Shown one piece after another: positions 34,845 to 43,529 of a DNA stretch of 64,000 nucleotides. Where the stretch lies: positions 1,240,001 through 1,304,000 of the forward strand of contig CP073694.1 of assembly GCA_018228705.1 (NCBI GenBank), read 5' to 3'. The notes beneath the pieces were generated by a model that saw nothing but the letters and a program-made list of their open reading frames with translations, searched no databases and was not told the DNA's origin. The position numbers and the translations under genes are program-made. Source of the DNA: Dysosmobacter sp. Marseille-Q4140 (GTDB lineage: Bacteria > Bacillota > Clostridia > Oscillospirales > Oscillospiraceae). How positions within the stretch are numbered: the stretch's first letter is position 1; each line of letters begins with the position of its first letter.

Positions 34845-36365
34845 TCAGCAATCGGCAGAACAGAATCGGCTTTTCCGGTGTTCTATCCGTCCCGGCCTGC
34901 TTTCTGAAATGGAGAACAATTCTCTCAATGTAGGGAGAGCGTCCATGGTAACAGGCACATCGTCGGGCATTTCTCCTTCATCAAAGTGGAGGATGCGGGA
35001 ACAGGTACGACTGACAAATTCAAAATCATGAGTGACAATAAAGATGACTTTTCCCATATCAGACAGCCGCCGGATCAGACCCGCAACCTGTGTCATGCTA
35101 TCAAAATCCAGCCCGCTGGTCGGCTCGTCAAACACCAGCAGGTCTTTCCCACAAATCATGCTGACCGCTACCGCCACCCGCTGCTTTTGACCTCCGGACA
35201 GGGTATTGGGGTGGCGGTCTCTGAATGGGGCCAGGGCCAACTCTTCCAGTGTTGCGTCAACGAGCGTCTGTTTCGGATTGCGGATACCGAATGTACATTC
35301 TGACTCCACACTATCCGCAAAAAGCTCGTAGTTCACATCCTGCATGACCATATAGGAATGCCGCAGGCGATCTTTGTGATCCATGGACAGACCGTTCCAA
35401 AAGAATTGACCATCACAGGCCTTGTGAAGCCCGCACAAAGCACGGGAAAAGGTCGTTTTTCCGGCCCCATTGTGGCCAACGACGCCAATTACCTCTCCCT
35501 TTGCTGCTGTAAGGTTGATGTCGTGCAAAATGGTCCTCTTCTTATAGTGAAGGGCTACATTGTTAAGTTCCAAGATAGGATCTGAGACAGGCGCAAGGGA
35601 ATGATTCCGTGGTGGGAGAACACGATGCAAATCAATCGCTCGAAGGCCCATTTGTTCCCGGGTATCCTCCGACAGCTGCCGAAATGCTTCCGGCGTAAAG
35701 ACCTGTGTGATTTTCCCATGTTCCAAATACACAATCCGGTCCACCAGATCCATCAAATAGTACAACCTATGTTCTGCAATCAATATGGTTTTTCCCTGCG
35801 ATTTGATCAGCCTGAGATGTTCTCCCAATTCTTGAATGGAACGCATATCCAAATTGGAGGACGGTTCATCCAAAAGATATATTTGAGGATTCATCGCATA
35901 GACCGAGGCAAATGCTATCTTTTGCTTTTCTCCACCGGATAACTCGAAGATGTTGCGATTACGGAGGTTTTCAATGTGCAGTTCTGCCGATGTACGATCC
36001 ACGCGTTCTCTCAGCTGGCAAACTGGAAGTGCTTGATTTTCAATACCAAAAGCGATCTCGCTGTCTATATCCACATTGAAAAACTGTGTCCTTGGGTTCT
36101 GAAACACCGATCCAACCTTTGCGGCAAGCTGATGCATGGGAAGATCACTGACTTCCTGACCATCCACCAGTACGCTGCCCGCCAGTTCTCCTGCGTAGAA
36201 TTGCGGGATCAAACCGTTTACAAGCCTCGTGATGGTGGTCTTCCCGCAGCCGCTCCGGCCACAGAACAGCACACATTCTCCGTCCTCTATGGTCAGGTTG
36301 ATGTCTTGCAGCCCGTCTCCTTTTTGTCCTTGATAAGTAAATGACACACGCTTTAACTCAATCAT
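34845..36365 (-). CDS. ECF transporter double ATPase (module 1)
   Basis: The start is the ATG at 36365, overlapping the EcfT stop; the protein has 506 residues and two complete ABC ATPase domains in one chain. Domain 1: Walker A GRSGCGKT (36-43), LSGGEKQK, IYLLDEPSSN. Domain 2: GHNGAGKT, LSGGQKQR, LLVFDEPTSG. Fused EcfA-A' ATPases power group-specific ECF importers. The substrate is set by the S component at 37084. The last gene of the S-T-A operon. Confidence 0.92.
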   Translation of the reverse strand: MIELKRVSFTYQGQKGDGLQDINLTIEDGECVLFCGRSGCGKTTITRLVNGLIPQFYAGELAGSVLVDGQEVSDLPMHQLAAKVGSVFQNPRTQFFNVDIDSEIAFGIENQALPVCQLRERVDRTSAELHIENLRNRNIFELSGGEKQKIAFASVYAMNPQIYLLDEPSSNLDMRSIQELGEHLRLIKSQGKTILIAEHRLYYLMDLVDRIVYLEHGKITQVFTPEAFRQLSEDTREQMGLRAIDLHRVLPPRNHSLAPVSDPILELNNVALHYKKRTILHDINLTAAKGEVIGVVGHNGAGKTTFSRALCGLHKACDGQFFWNGLSMDHKDRLRHSYMVMQDVNYELFADSVESECTFGIRNPKQTLVDATLEELALAPFRDRHPNTLSGGQKQRVAVAVSMICGKDLLVFDEPTSGLDFDSMTQVAGLIRRLSDMGKVIFIVTHDFEFVSRTCSRILHFDEGEMPDDVPVTMDALPTLRELFSISESRPGRIEHRKSRFCSADC

Positions 36366-37087
36366 CCCAGCAGCCCCTTTCCATAAAGCCCGACAACCAA
36401 CGCGCCTGCAAAGCAAAAGACTGCCGCAATGTCCATCAAACCAATATGGATCTGCACCAGACAAGTTCGAGGCTTTGGGTTTTCAATGCCGCGGGTGATG
36501 GAAGCGATGGACAGTTCATCCGCCGCTTTGGATGCCGCCATCATCAACGGAACATAGATACACTCCACCGTTATTCCGGGATGTGTCAGGAGCCCCTTAA
36601 GCGAAGGTGAGACGTCCCGCATCCGCATCGCATCCTTGATAAACCGCCAATCCTCCTGAATGGTAGGGATATAACGCAGCATGACGGCCAAGGGGATTAC
36701 CAGCTTTTGGGGTGCATGGATGCGATTCATCGCCGAGAGGAATTCGCTAACCTTTGTAGTGGAGACGACAATGCCGGACAGCATCCCGCAGGGGTAGACC
36801 TTATGGAACAACCCTAAAAAAGCGATAAACATGGTGCGCCAAGTTCCGGTCATGGTATCCAAAATCCAGAAGGTGAGCAGAACGATCAGCGCGTAGAACA
36901 GCACTCCTTTCCAGGCATACTTCCACTTTCCAAAGCAAATGCCGAGCAGCCCGATCAGCACCACAAGACCCAGTTCATAGAATAAGGATGGAGCCATCAT
37001 GGCAGAAAGGATACACAACAGGAGCAATAATATCTTCGTTCTGGGGTCCAGCCACAGTCCACGCCTGGATAACGCTCCGCCAATCAT
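36362..37087 (-). CDS. ECF transporter T component (module 1)
   Basis: A 241-residue membrane protein with about five to six helices and the two coupling motifs of EcfT that bind the ATPases: AMRMRDV (near 150) and ASITRGIEN (near 203). It links the S component to the ATPase. Overlaps both neighbours by four bases, so the three subunits are co-translated. Confidence 0.9.
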   Translation of the reverse strand: MIGGALSRRGLWLDPRTKILLLLLCILSAMMAPSLFYELGLVVLIGLLGICFGKWKYAWKGVLFYALIVLLTFWILDTMTGTWRTMFIAFLGLFHKVYPCGMLSGIVVSTTKVSEFLSAMNRIHAPQKLVIPLAVMLRYIPTIQEDWRFIKDAMRMRDVSPSLKGLLTHPGITVECIYVPLMMAASKAADELSIASITRGIENPKPRTCLVQIHIGLMDIAAVFCFAGALVVGLYGKGLLG

Positions 37088-37695
37088 GCGGTGATCCCAG
37101 CCTTTTCAAACTGCTTTTTCAGCAACTTTCCACCGATCCAACCACTGAACGCAGCAATCGCCAGCGTTCCGATAATGATGACAGCCAATAGCCAGGAAGG
37201 AGCAGACGCGCTCATTGTGTCAATATAGGACTGTTCCGTGCCGTTTTCCAGCATCGTGCTGGCCCAGCCTTGCGGATCAATAAAAAACACCACATAGGTA
37301 TAAACGCTGCCCAGCGACATCAGCATATAGGACAGCAGATTGACTACCTTGTTGCGGTAATGTCCCGCACCAGCCACCAGATCCGCAATGATTCCCATCC
37401 CGATATAGCCTAAAGAAAAGGCCCAGTGCATTCCGGTAACAAACCAGATGATTCCCATAACGATGCCAAGAATGGTGACACTCCACCGCTTCTGCACCTT
37501 AGCGATCATCAGAAGATACACGGGACCACACAGCAGGGCTGCGCCTATCGGCATATAGAATGTCAAAACTGGGTTTGGTGCAAAGAAAATACCGCCGATC
37601 ATGGTAAACACCAAGAAAATTGCGCTGAAAATGCCGGTTGTCACAAGATCCTTGATAGTGAGACTCTTTTTTGCGGGATTGATTTGATTGCTCAT
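37084..37695 (-). CDS. ECF transporter S component, MptD/Trep_Strep family (module 1)
   Basis: A 203-residue membrane protein with five or six helices of the MptD/Trep_Strep family of putative ECF S components: LTIKDLVTTGIFSAIFLVFTM at the start and GAGHYRNKVVNLLSYMLMSLG in the middle. The family is found with metal, haem or siderophore uptake loci in streptococci and Clostridia; its ligand has not been defined generally. The gene is preceded by box 2. Confidence 0.85.
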   Translation of the reverse strand: MSNQINPAKKSLTIKDLVTTGIFSAIFLVFTMIGGIFFAPNPVLTFYMPIGAALLCGPVYLLMIAKVQKRWSVTILGIVMGIIWFVTGMHWAFSLGYIGMGIIADLVAGAGHYRNKVVNLLSYMLMSLGSVYTYVVFFIDPQGWASTMLENGTEQSYIDTMSASAPSWLLAVIIIGTLAIAAFSGWIGGKLLKKQFEKAGITA

Positions 37696-37752
37696 GTTGA
37701 TCCTCCTATTTTGTAATGCGTTGACTTTATGGGATAGGTATGCTATCCTTTG

Positions 37753-37768
37753 GTTAGATATGGCTAAC
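37753..37768. promoter_or_regulatory. GTTAGC-type operator, box 2
   Basis: GTTAGA-TATG-GCTAAC, in the divergent region between the ECF module 1 and an AraC gene. On the minus strand a TATAAT (complement of 37770-37775) ends two bases before the box, so the box covers the expected start site. Confidence 0.8.
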
Positions 37769-37884
37769 CATTATATATAATTACACCATGCACAACCTAC
37801 TTTCAATCGTTTGGAGCGAGGTTCGTCCTATCATTTCAAAAATTCGTCTAATCATTGCAAAACAAGGGAGGCGTATCTATTGTA

Positions 37885-38850
37885 ATGACCGGTATCATCG
37901 AGCAATACTATGCCCCATTACTGAAAAAGCACGGTTTTGTACCGGAACCAGATAATGATCAGTATGGTCCTCTGGGGCTTTGCTGGAAGCTATCTCCGGA
38001 AGTTGGCGAAGGTTCCTATTGGACCTACGGACAAAGGGATCTGTTCGACATCAAGATACACAACTTCTCTTTCAATAAGGATTTTATGCTGGAATTTGAT
38101 CTCCCGGAATGTCTCAGTATTACCCGTTACGATTCCATCTCCGGTGAAGAGTTGTCGCCGTATCGCCGGTTGTCAGCCGGATGTATCAAGACCTATGTGG
38201 GCGGATACAAGCCATATCAAGTAATCGTCCACAAAAATATACCGGTTCGATCCATAGGCATCGAGATCACCCCTGCATATTATGAGGATTATCTGAAAAA
38301 ACAATATCCAGAAGTATATCGGAATCCTGTCGAGGCTTTTCGGGAAATCGACCAAACAACAGATTTCCCGGAAATGTACCGGCTTCTATCAGAACTACAG
38401 AGCTACCGTGGAACCGGAATTGCAGCTAAACTCTATTATGAGAGCAAGGTAGCCGAGGCGCTCTCTCTGGTGGTTGAATATCAAAAAAAGCGTTCAGTTT
38501 CTGATCATAAACTGGTTCCTCAGGATTTGGAACGGATTCAAACCGTCGCGGCCTATCTGAGTGATCATTACGCTGGTGAAGTGCCCATAGAACGCCTGGC
38601 ACAAATTGCCTGCATGGGTACGACAAAGCTCAAAAGCAGCTTCAAGAAGGTCTATGGCTGCACGATCACAGAGTATATACAGCAGCGCCGCATGAGTCAG
38701 GCAGAATATCTGCTGGCTCATACCGATCTGCAAATTGGTCAGATTGCTCAAACGATAGGATATTCTACATCCAGCCGGTTTGCGGAACTGTTTCGAAGAA
38801 GCACCGGCCTGCTCCCGCTGGAGTACAGGAAAATGGCAAATCGGAAATGA
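37885..38850 (+). CDS. AraC family regulator
   Basis: About 321 residues from the ATG at 37885 (GGGAGG fourteen bases upstream; an in-frame TTG at 37855 is possible). The sensor domain (YGPLGLCWKLSPEVGEGSYWTYGQRDLFDIKIHNFSFN) is clearly homologous to that of the regulator at 33035. The C-terminal double HTH contains IERLAQIACMGTTKLKSSFKKVYG and IGQIAQTIGYSTSSRFAELFRR. It is divergent from ECF module 1, sharing box 2, and likely controls it. Confidence 0.88.
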   Translation: MTGIIEQYYAPLLKKHGFVPEPDNDQYGPLGLCWKLSPEVGEGSYWTYGQRDLFDIKIHNFSFNKDFMLEFDLPECLSITRYDSISGEELSPYRRLSAGCIKTYVGGYKPYQVIVHKNIPVRSIGIEITPAYYEDYLKKQYPEVYRNPVEAFREIDQTTDFPEMYRLLSELQSYRGTGIAAKLYYESKVAEALSLVVEYQKKRSVSDHKLVPQDLERIQTVAAYLSDHYAGEVPIERLAQIACMGTTKLKSSFKKVYGCTITEYIQQRRMSQAEYLLAHTDLQIGQIAQTIGYSTSSRFAELFRRSTGLLPLEYRKMANRK

Positions 38851-38885
38851 TACCAATGCAAAAATTCAAAGAATCATCCCAAAAT

Positions 38886-38927
38886 AGTATGTGGAGAGGC
38901 AAATCTGCCTCCCCACATACTGTTTTT
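38886..38927. terminator. Bidirectional terminator
   Basis: AGTATGTGG and CCACATACT arms with an inner AGGCA/TGCCT stem; T-runs occur on the plus side. It separates converging AraC and ABC genes. Confidence 0.8.
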
Positions 38928-40671
38928 ATATCCGCCAGCCCTCGGCCCGCTGTCGGATCTCGATAAAGTTCCGGTAAGTTCCCTCCTGGCTCATCAGCTC
39001 CTGATGGGTGCCCTGCTGAGCAATGCGGCCATCCTCCACCACTAAAATCCGGTCAGCATTCTGGATCGTAGCCAGACGGTGGGCGATGGTGATGATGGTC
39101 TTCCCCCGCACCAAAGCAGAGAGCGCCTCCTGGATCTCATGCTCATTCTCCGGGTCCACGCTGGCGGTGGCCTCGTCCAGAATGACAATGGGGGCATCCT
39201 TCAGCAGACATCGGGCAATGGAAATCCGCTGCTTTTCTCCGCCGGAGAGGTTGGAGCCGCCTTCTCCCACCATGGTGTCGTACCCTTGGGGCAGTGCCAT
39301 GATAAAGTCATGGCAGCGGGCCGCTTTGGCCGCGGCGATCACTTCCTCCTCAGCGGCATCCGGACGGCCAAAACGGATGTTATTGCGGATGGTGTCGTGG
39401 AACAGATACACATTCTGAAATACCATAGCAATGTTGCGCAAAAGGCTGTCGCAGGTCATCTTCCGGATGTCATGGCCGCCCACGGTGATGCGTCCCTGAT
39501 CCACGTCATAAAACCGGGCCAGCAGCGCGCAGAGGGTGCTCTTCCCGCTGCCGGACGGCCCTACAATGGCGGTGGCGCTGTTTTGCGGCAGCTGGAAGGA
39601 AACATCGTGGATCACCTCCCGTGTTCCGTAACCGAAGGAGACATGGTCGAAGCAGATGTCGTAATGCTCCAAAGAGATGTCTTTCCCATCCTGATCCGGC
39701 AGTTCCGTTCCCTCCAGTTCTTCCAGACGGTCCAGCTCCGAGTCCGTGACAGAAAGGATGTGGGCGGCGTCGTTGATGGACTCCACACTGCCGAAGATCG
39801 TGAAGGAAAACATGGCAGCCATCAGGAGCACCGGCAGCTCCAAGGTTCCGTTCATAGTCTGCCAGCCGGCGGTGAGCACCAGGCCAACAGCTGCGGCCTT
39901 CAGAGAAAACAGGTGCAGGCAGTTCCAAGGCACAAAGCCAAACTCGTTTTTGATACGGATGTCCTTATTGGCCCGGCACGCCTCAAAAAACCGCTGGGAG
40001 GACACCCCCTCCTGGCCAAAGGATTTGACCACGGGCAGGCCGTGGATGTACTCAATGGCCGCCCCGGACAATGCCTCCTGGGCCCGATGTCCCACCGGAG
40101 CGGTGCGGGCACTCTGCCGCCCGATGCCGCGGAGGGCAAAGGCGGACAGCAGCACGCCCACCACTGCCACCAGCGCCGCCTCCGGGCAGAAGAACGCCAT
40201 GCACAAAACGATGACCAGTACCTGCAGATAGCCGTTGATGACTGCATCCACCATCTTCATGCTCTGCAGCTCCAGGGTACTCAGTTCCGTAGTCAGAGCA
40301 GCCAGAATGTCGCCCAGGTTATTCTTGGAGAAATACCCCAAGGAAACCCGTTTGAGCAGGTCACCAAGTTCCAGTCTCTGCTGCGCCGCCCGCTCTGTTC
40401 CGATACTCTCCTGGAGCCGGTTTTTCCAGTAAGCACACACGAAGCGCAAAACGATCAGCAGGATGATCCCGCCCAGGCACAGCCAGGGGAGCCTGGCGTC
40501 CAGCGCCGTCCCCTCCTGGGCACTCTCGATGACCAGCCCAAGGGCCCAGGCCGCCAGCATCACCGGCCCGGCGGCGGCCCAGGTGGCAAGAAACGAACAG
40601 AGGCTTCCGAGATACAGCCGTCTGTGGTACCCCTTTGTCCAACGCAGAATCCGATTCATACTCCGAAACAT
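38926..40671 (-). CDS. ABC transporter, exporter fold (pair 2, second subunit)
   Basis: A 581-residue half-transporter from the ATG at 40671, with GGAGG seven bases upstream. Six helices span about 15-290. Walker A is GPSGSGKST, signature LSGGEKQR, Walker B IVILDEATASVDPE, switch His in ITIAHRL. It is the last gene of a six-gene unit that begins with ECF module 2. Its relatives at 50800 and 57582 share the DEATA[SN]VD variant, so the second subunits of pairs 2-4 form one subfamily. Confidence 0.87.
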   Translation of the reverse strand: MFRSMNRILRWTKGYHRRLYLGSLCSFLATWAAAGPVMLAAWALGLVIESAQEGTALDARLPWLCLGGIILLIVLRFVCAYWKNRLQESIGTERAAQQRLELGDLLKRVSLGYFSKNNLGDILAALTTELSTLELQSMKMVDAVINGYLQVLVIVLCMAFFCPEAALVAVVGVLLSAFALRGIGRQSARTAPVGHRAQEALSGAAIEYIHGLPVVKSFGQEGVSSQRFFEACRANKDIRIKNEFGFVPWNCLHLFSLKAAAVGLVLTAGWQTMNGTLELPVLLMAAMFSFTIFGSVESINDAAHILSVTDSELDRLEELEGTELPDQDGKDISLEHYDICFDHVSFGYGTREVIHDVSFQLPQNSATAIVGPSGSGKSTLCALLARFYDVDQGRITVGGHDIRKMTCDSLLRNIAMVFQNVYLFHDTIRNNIRFGRPDAAEEEVIAAAKAARCHDFIMALPQGYDTMVGEGGSNLSGGEKQRISIARCLLKDAPIVILDEATASVDPENEHEIQEALSALVRGKTIITIAHRLATIQNADRILVVEDGRIAQQGTHQELMSQEGTYRNFIEIRQRAEGWRI

Positions 40672-40673
40672 CG

Positions 40674-42431
40674 TCAAGCCTCCTTTCCAACCGCCCAGTT
40701 CTGGGCACCCACATGGGCCTGCCATAGCTTTTGATATAGCGGGCATCGGCTGAGCAGCTCCGGCTGTGTGCCTTTGTCCACAATACGGCCCTTCTCCAGC
40801 ACCACGATCTGGTCGGCGTTCTGAATCGTGCTCAGCCGGTGGGCAATAACCAGCAGCGTTTTCCCCCGGGAGAGCGCCATCAGGGAACGCTGGATCTTGT
40901 CCTCATTCTCTGGATCGGTAAAGGCGGTGGCCTCGTCCAGAATGACAATGGGGGCGTCCTTCAGAATCGCGCGGGCGATGGCGATCCTCTGCCGCTCCCC
41001 ACCGGAGAGCTGCTTGCCCGCTTCACCCGCTGGGGTATCCCATCCATGCTCCAGCCGCCCTAAAAACTCCTCACACTGAGCAGCCCGGGCAGCCGCCCAA
41101 ACTTCCTCCTCCGTGGCGTCCGGCTTCCCCAATCGAATGTTTTCTTTCAGAGAGCAGTCAAAGAGGAAATTGTCCTGTGTCACGAAACTGACCTGATCCG
41201 CCAGCTGCTTCAGTGTGAGATTCCGAATATCCACACCGCCTATGGCAATGCAGCCATCCGTCACATCCCAGAACCGAGCGATAAGCCGGGCTGCCGTAGA
41301 TTTGCCGCCACCGGAGGGACCCACCAGAGCGGTGAAGGTGCCAGCGGGAAGTTCCAGATCAATGTGACGCAGCACAGTGTCCTCTTCTTTCCCGCTATAC
41401 GAGAAGGACACATCCCGCAAAGTGATACCGCTGCCGGAGAGGCGGGCGGGCTCGGACGCCTCGGGCAGCTCCTCCAGATCCAGCAGCTGCCGGGTGTCCC
41501 GGACGGCAAATTCCATGCTCTTCATGGAATTGAGAAAGGCTGCAGCCTGCACCAGCGGGGACACGATACCCAGCACCAGCATCAAGCACAGAGCCAGCCG
41601 GGCCGGGTCCAGGACGCCGGTCTGATACAGGGCGATCCCAACTGGCAGGGTGGCCAGCAGCGTGGTAGGCAGGATAGACAGGCACAGGTTCATGGACTTC
41701 CAGGTGCAGCGGAACCAATCCAGCGTGAAGTCACGAAAACTGGTCACTGCCCGGACGAATTTCTCATAGGAGGCACCGCTCTGGTTGAAAGCCTTTACCA
41801 CCTCGATGCCCTCTACATACTCCACGATGATACTGTTGACCTGAGCATTGGCTGCCATATAGGCGGCATACTTTTCGTTGTAGGTCCGCAGGCTCGCCGC
41901 CATGGGGATCAGCGCGGCCGGGATCGTAGCAAGGGAGGCAAGGCCCATCCGCCAATCCATGGCAAAGAGGGCGATCACCACCACGATAGGCAGCAGCACA
42001 TTGGAACTCAATTCCGGTATCATGTGGGCCAGCGGCGGCTCAATGTCCTCGATCCGATCCACGATGGTGCTTTTGAGGGAACCGACGGGCTTCGACAGCA
42101 CACTCCCCAAGGGGGCGTGCATCAGCTTATGGGCCACTTGACGGCGCAGTCCCTCCAAAATGGTGTAGGCAGACACATGGGCCAGCATAGTCGAAAAGGC
42201 GTAAAAAGCCACCTTGACCGTATATCCCGCCAGACACACTCCAGCCCATCGGAGAAGCTCCGTTCCGGAGGCCGACTGATGGATAAACAGGCGAAGGATC
42301 TCATAGACCCCCAGATACGGCACAAAGCCCCCCACCACGCTGATAATTGCGCATATAACAGACAAGACCAGCTTTCCCCGGCAGGGACCGGCAAAGGAGA
42401 GCAGGATGGCCAGCCAGCTGCGTTGTTTCAC
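40674..42431 (-). CDS. ABC transporter, exporter fold (pair 2, first subunit)
   Basis: I choose the GTG at 42431, with AAAGGAG seven bases upstream, giving 585 residues. Six helices, Walker A GPSGGGKST, signature LSGGERQR, Walker B IVILDEATAFTDPE. The first subunits of pairs 2-4 share the DEATA[FY] variant. The start lies only 20 bases after a perfect terminator-type hairpin (42451-42488), so expression depends on read-through from the AraC gene or on a control at the hairpin. Confidence 0.87.
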   Translation of the reverse strand: MKQRSWLAILLSFAGPCRGKLVLSVICAIISVVGGFVPYLGVYEILRLFIHQSASGTELLRWAGVCLAGYTVKVAFYAFSTMLAHVSAYTILEGLRRQVAHKLMHAPLGSVLSKPVGSLKSTIVDRIEDIEPPLAHMIPELSSNVLLPIVVVIALFAMDWRMGLASLATIPAALIPMAASLRTYNEKYAAYMAANAQVNSIIVEYVEGIEVVKAFNQSGASYEKFVRAVTSFRDFTLDWFRCTWKSMNLCLSILPTTLLATLPVGIALYQTGVLDPARLALCLMLVLGIVSPLVQAAAFLNSMKSMEFAVRDTRQLLDLEELPEASEPARLSGSGITLRDVSFSYSGKEEDTVLRHIDLELPAGTFTALVGPSGGGKSTAARLIARFWDVTDGCIAIGGVDIRNLTLKQLADQVSFVTQDNFLFDCSLKENIRLGKPDATEEEVWAAARAAQCEEFLGRLEHGWDTPAGEAGKQLSGGERQRIAIARAILKDAPIVILDEATAFTDPENEDKIQRSLMALSRGKTLLVIAHRLSTIQNADQIVVLEKGRIVDKGTQPELLSRCPLYQKLWQAHVGAQNWAVGKEA

Positions 42432-42450
42432 AAAACCACTCCTTTCAAAA

Positions 42451-42488
42451 AATAGGGCATGGTGAGACATCTCTCACCATGCCCTATT
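42451..42488 (-). terminator. Intra-operon terminator/attenuator
   Basis: Perfect 17-base arms 42451-42467 and 42472-42488; in the minus direction TTTTTT follows at once. It lies between the AraC gene and the ABC pair 2. Confidence 0.85.
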
Positions 42489-42530
42489 GTATCGGTTCTT
42501 ACCCGTGCTTGCCGCTCCGCACAGCCAGCG

Positions 42531-43511
42531 TCACTCCGTTTCGTCAGGAAAAGAGAGAACGGGATTCCCACCGCCTCGCCGGTATTCCAGCGGAGTTTGT
42601 CCCTTCACCGCCCGAAAAGCCGCGGCAAATTTGCTGGAGCTGTCATAGCCCACCGCTCCGGCGATCTCTGTAACGCTGGTCTCCGGTTCTTTCCGAAGCA
42701 GCAGAGCCGCCCGATCCATCCGCAGTGCCCGCATATAGGTGTTCACCGGACTGCCATATACACTTTTGAAGCAGGCCTTCAGAGTGGTTAAAGGGATCTG
42801 GTACTGTCTGGACAGAGCCTCCAATGTGATATGCTGATCCAGATGCTCTGCCAGGTAGGAGCGGATAGCCTTGACTGTCTCCACCTGAGAACGGTAAAAA
42901 TATGGCTTTTCCGTTCCACTTCCCAATTCCAGGGCGTCGAGATACAGCAACAACTCCAGAATCTTTACCCGAAAGTAGGGCATTTTGATCCGCTCCGGTA
43001 CGGTACACAACTCCTGAAAAATGTGATCCACCGAGGGTGCTCCGTGAATGACCCGCGGCCGGGCATCCGGGCAGAATTTCTGCTGGATGGCGGCCAGATC
43101 CAAAGGATAGTCTCCCGCCAGACGAGCCAGCTCCATGGGTATCATGGACAGGTCAAAGCACATGGAGATGCCATGATAGTGGGACAACGGGAGAGAAAAG
43201 TATCCTTTGTGCTTCAGGCGGCGATCCACTTTCAGGTCACCTGCCTCCACATAGGAGAACGCATCGTTGCCCACAGCGTATTCCATCCGGCCCTCCCGGC
43301 AATAGTCGATGCAGAGGAGATCCTGTCGGGTTTCAAAAGAGGAGTCGCAATAGGCCATGTGGAAATCGTTATACAGGATGGTAGCGCCGTGGAACGCCTC
43401 GTAGACGGTCATGGTTCCCTCGCCGCTCTCATTTCGCAGCTGATAAACGCTGCACCCACCGCTCTTGGCCAGGAGGCGCAGATCCGGTTGGCTGTCCTGT
43501 AAAAATGCCAC
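42531..43511 (-). CDS. AraC family regulator
   Basis: A 326-residue protein with an N-terminal cupin-like sensor (about 20-160, YNDFHMAYCDSSFETRQDLLCIDYCREGRMEYAV) different from those at 33035 and 37885, and a C-terminal double HTH (LEALSRQYQIPLTTLKACFKSVYG; VTEIAGAVGYDSSSKFAAAFRAVKG). It sits between ECF module 2 and ABC pair 2 in the same direction and probably regulates both. Confidence 0.88.
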   Translation of the reverse strand: MAFLQDSQPDLRLLAKSGGCSVYQLRNESGEGTMTVYEAFHGATILYNDFHMAYCDSSFETRQDLLCIDYCREGRMEYAVGNDAFSYVEAGDLKVDRRLKHKGYFSLPLSHYHGISMCFDLSMIPMELARLAGDYPLDLAAIQQKFCPDARPRVIHGAPSVDHIFQELCTVPERIKMPYFRVKILELLLYLDALELGSGTEKPYFYRSQVETVKAIRSYLAEHLDQHITLEALSRQYQIPLTTLKACFKSVYGSPVNTYMRALRMDRAALLLRKEPETSVTEIAGAVGYDSSSKFAAAFRAVKGQTPLEYRRGGGNPVLSFPDETE

Positions 43512-43529
43512 TGCGGCTCAGCTCCTTTC

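Noticed and set aside
34845..36365. Cobalt or biotin ECF importer
   Set aside because: The S component is MptD/Trep_Strep-like and not CbiM or BioY; the substrate is left open.
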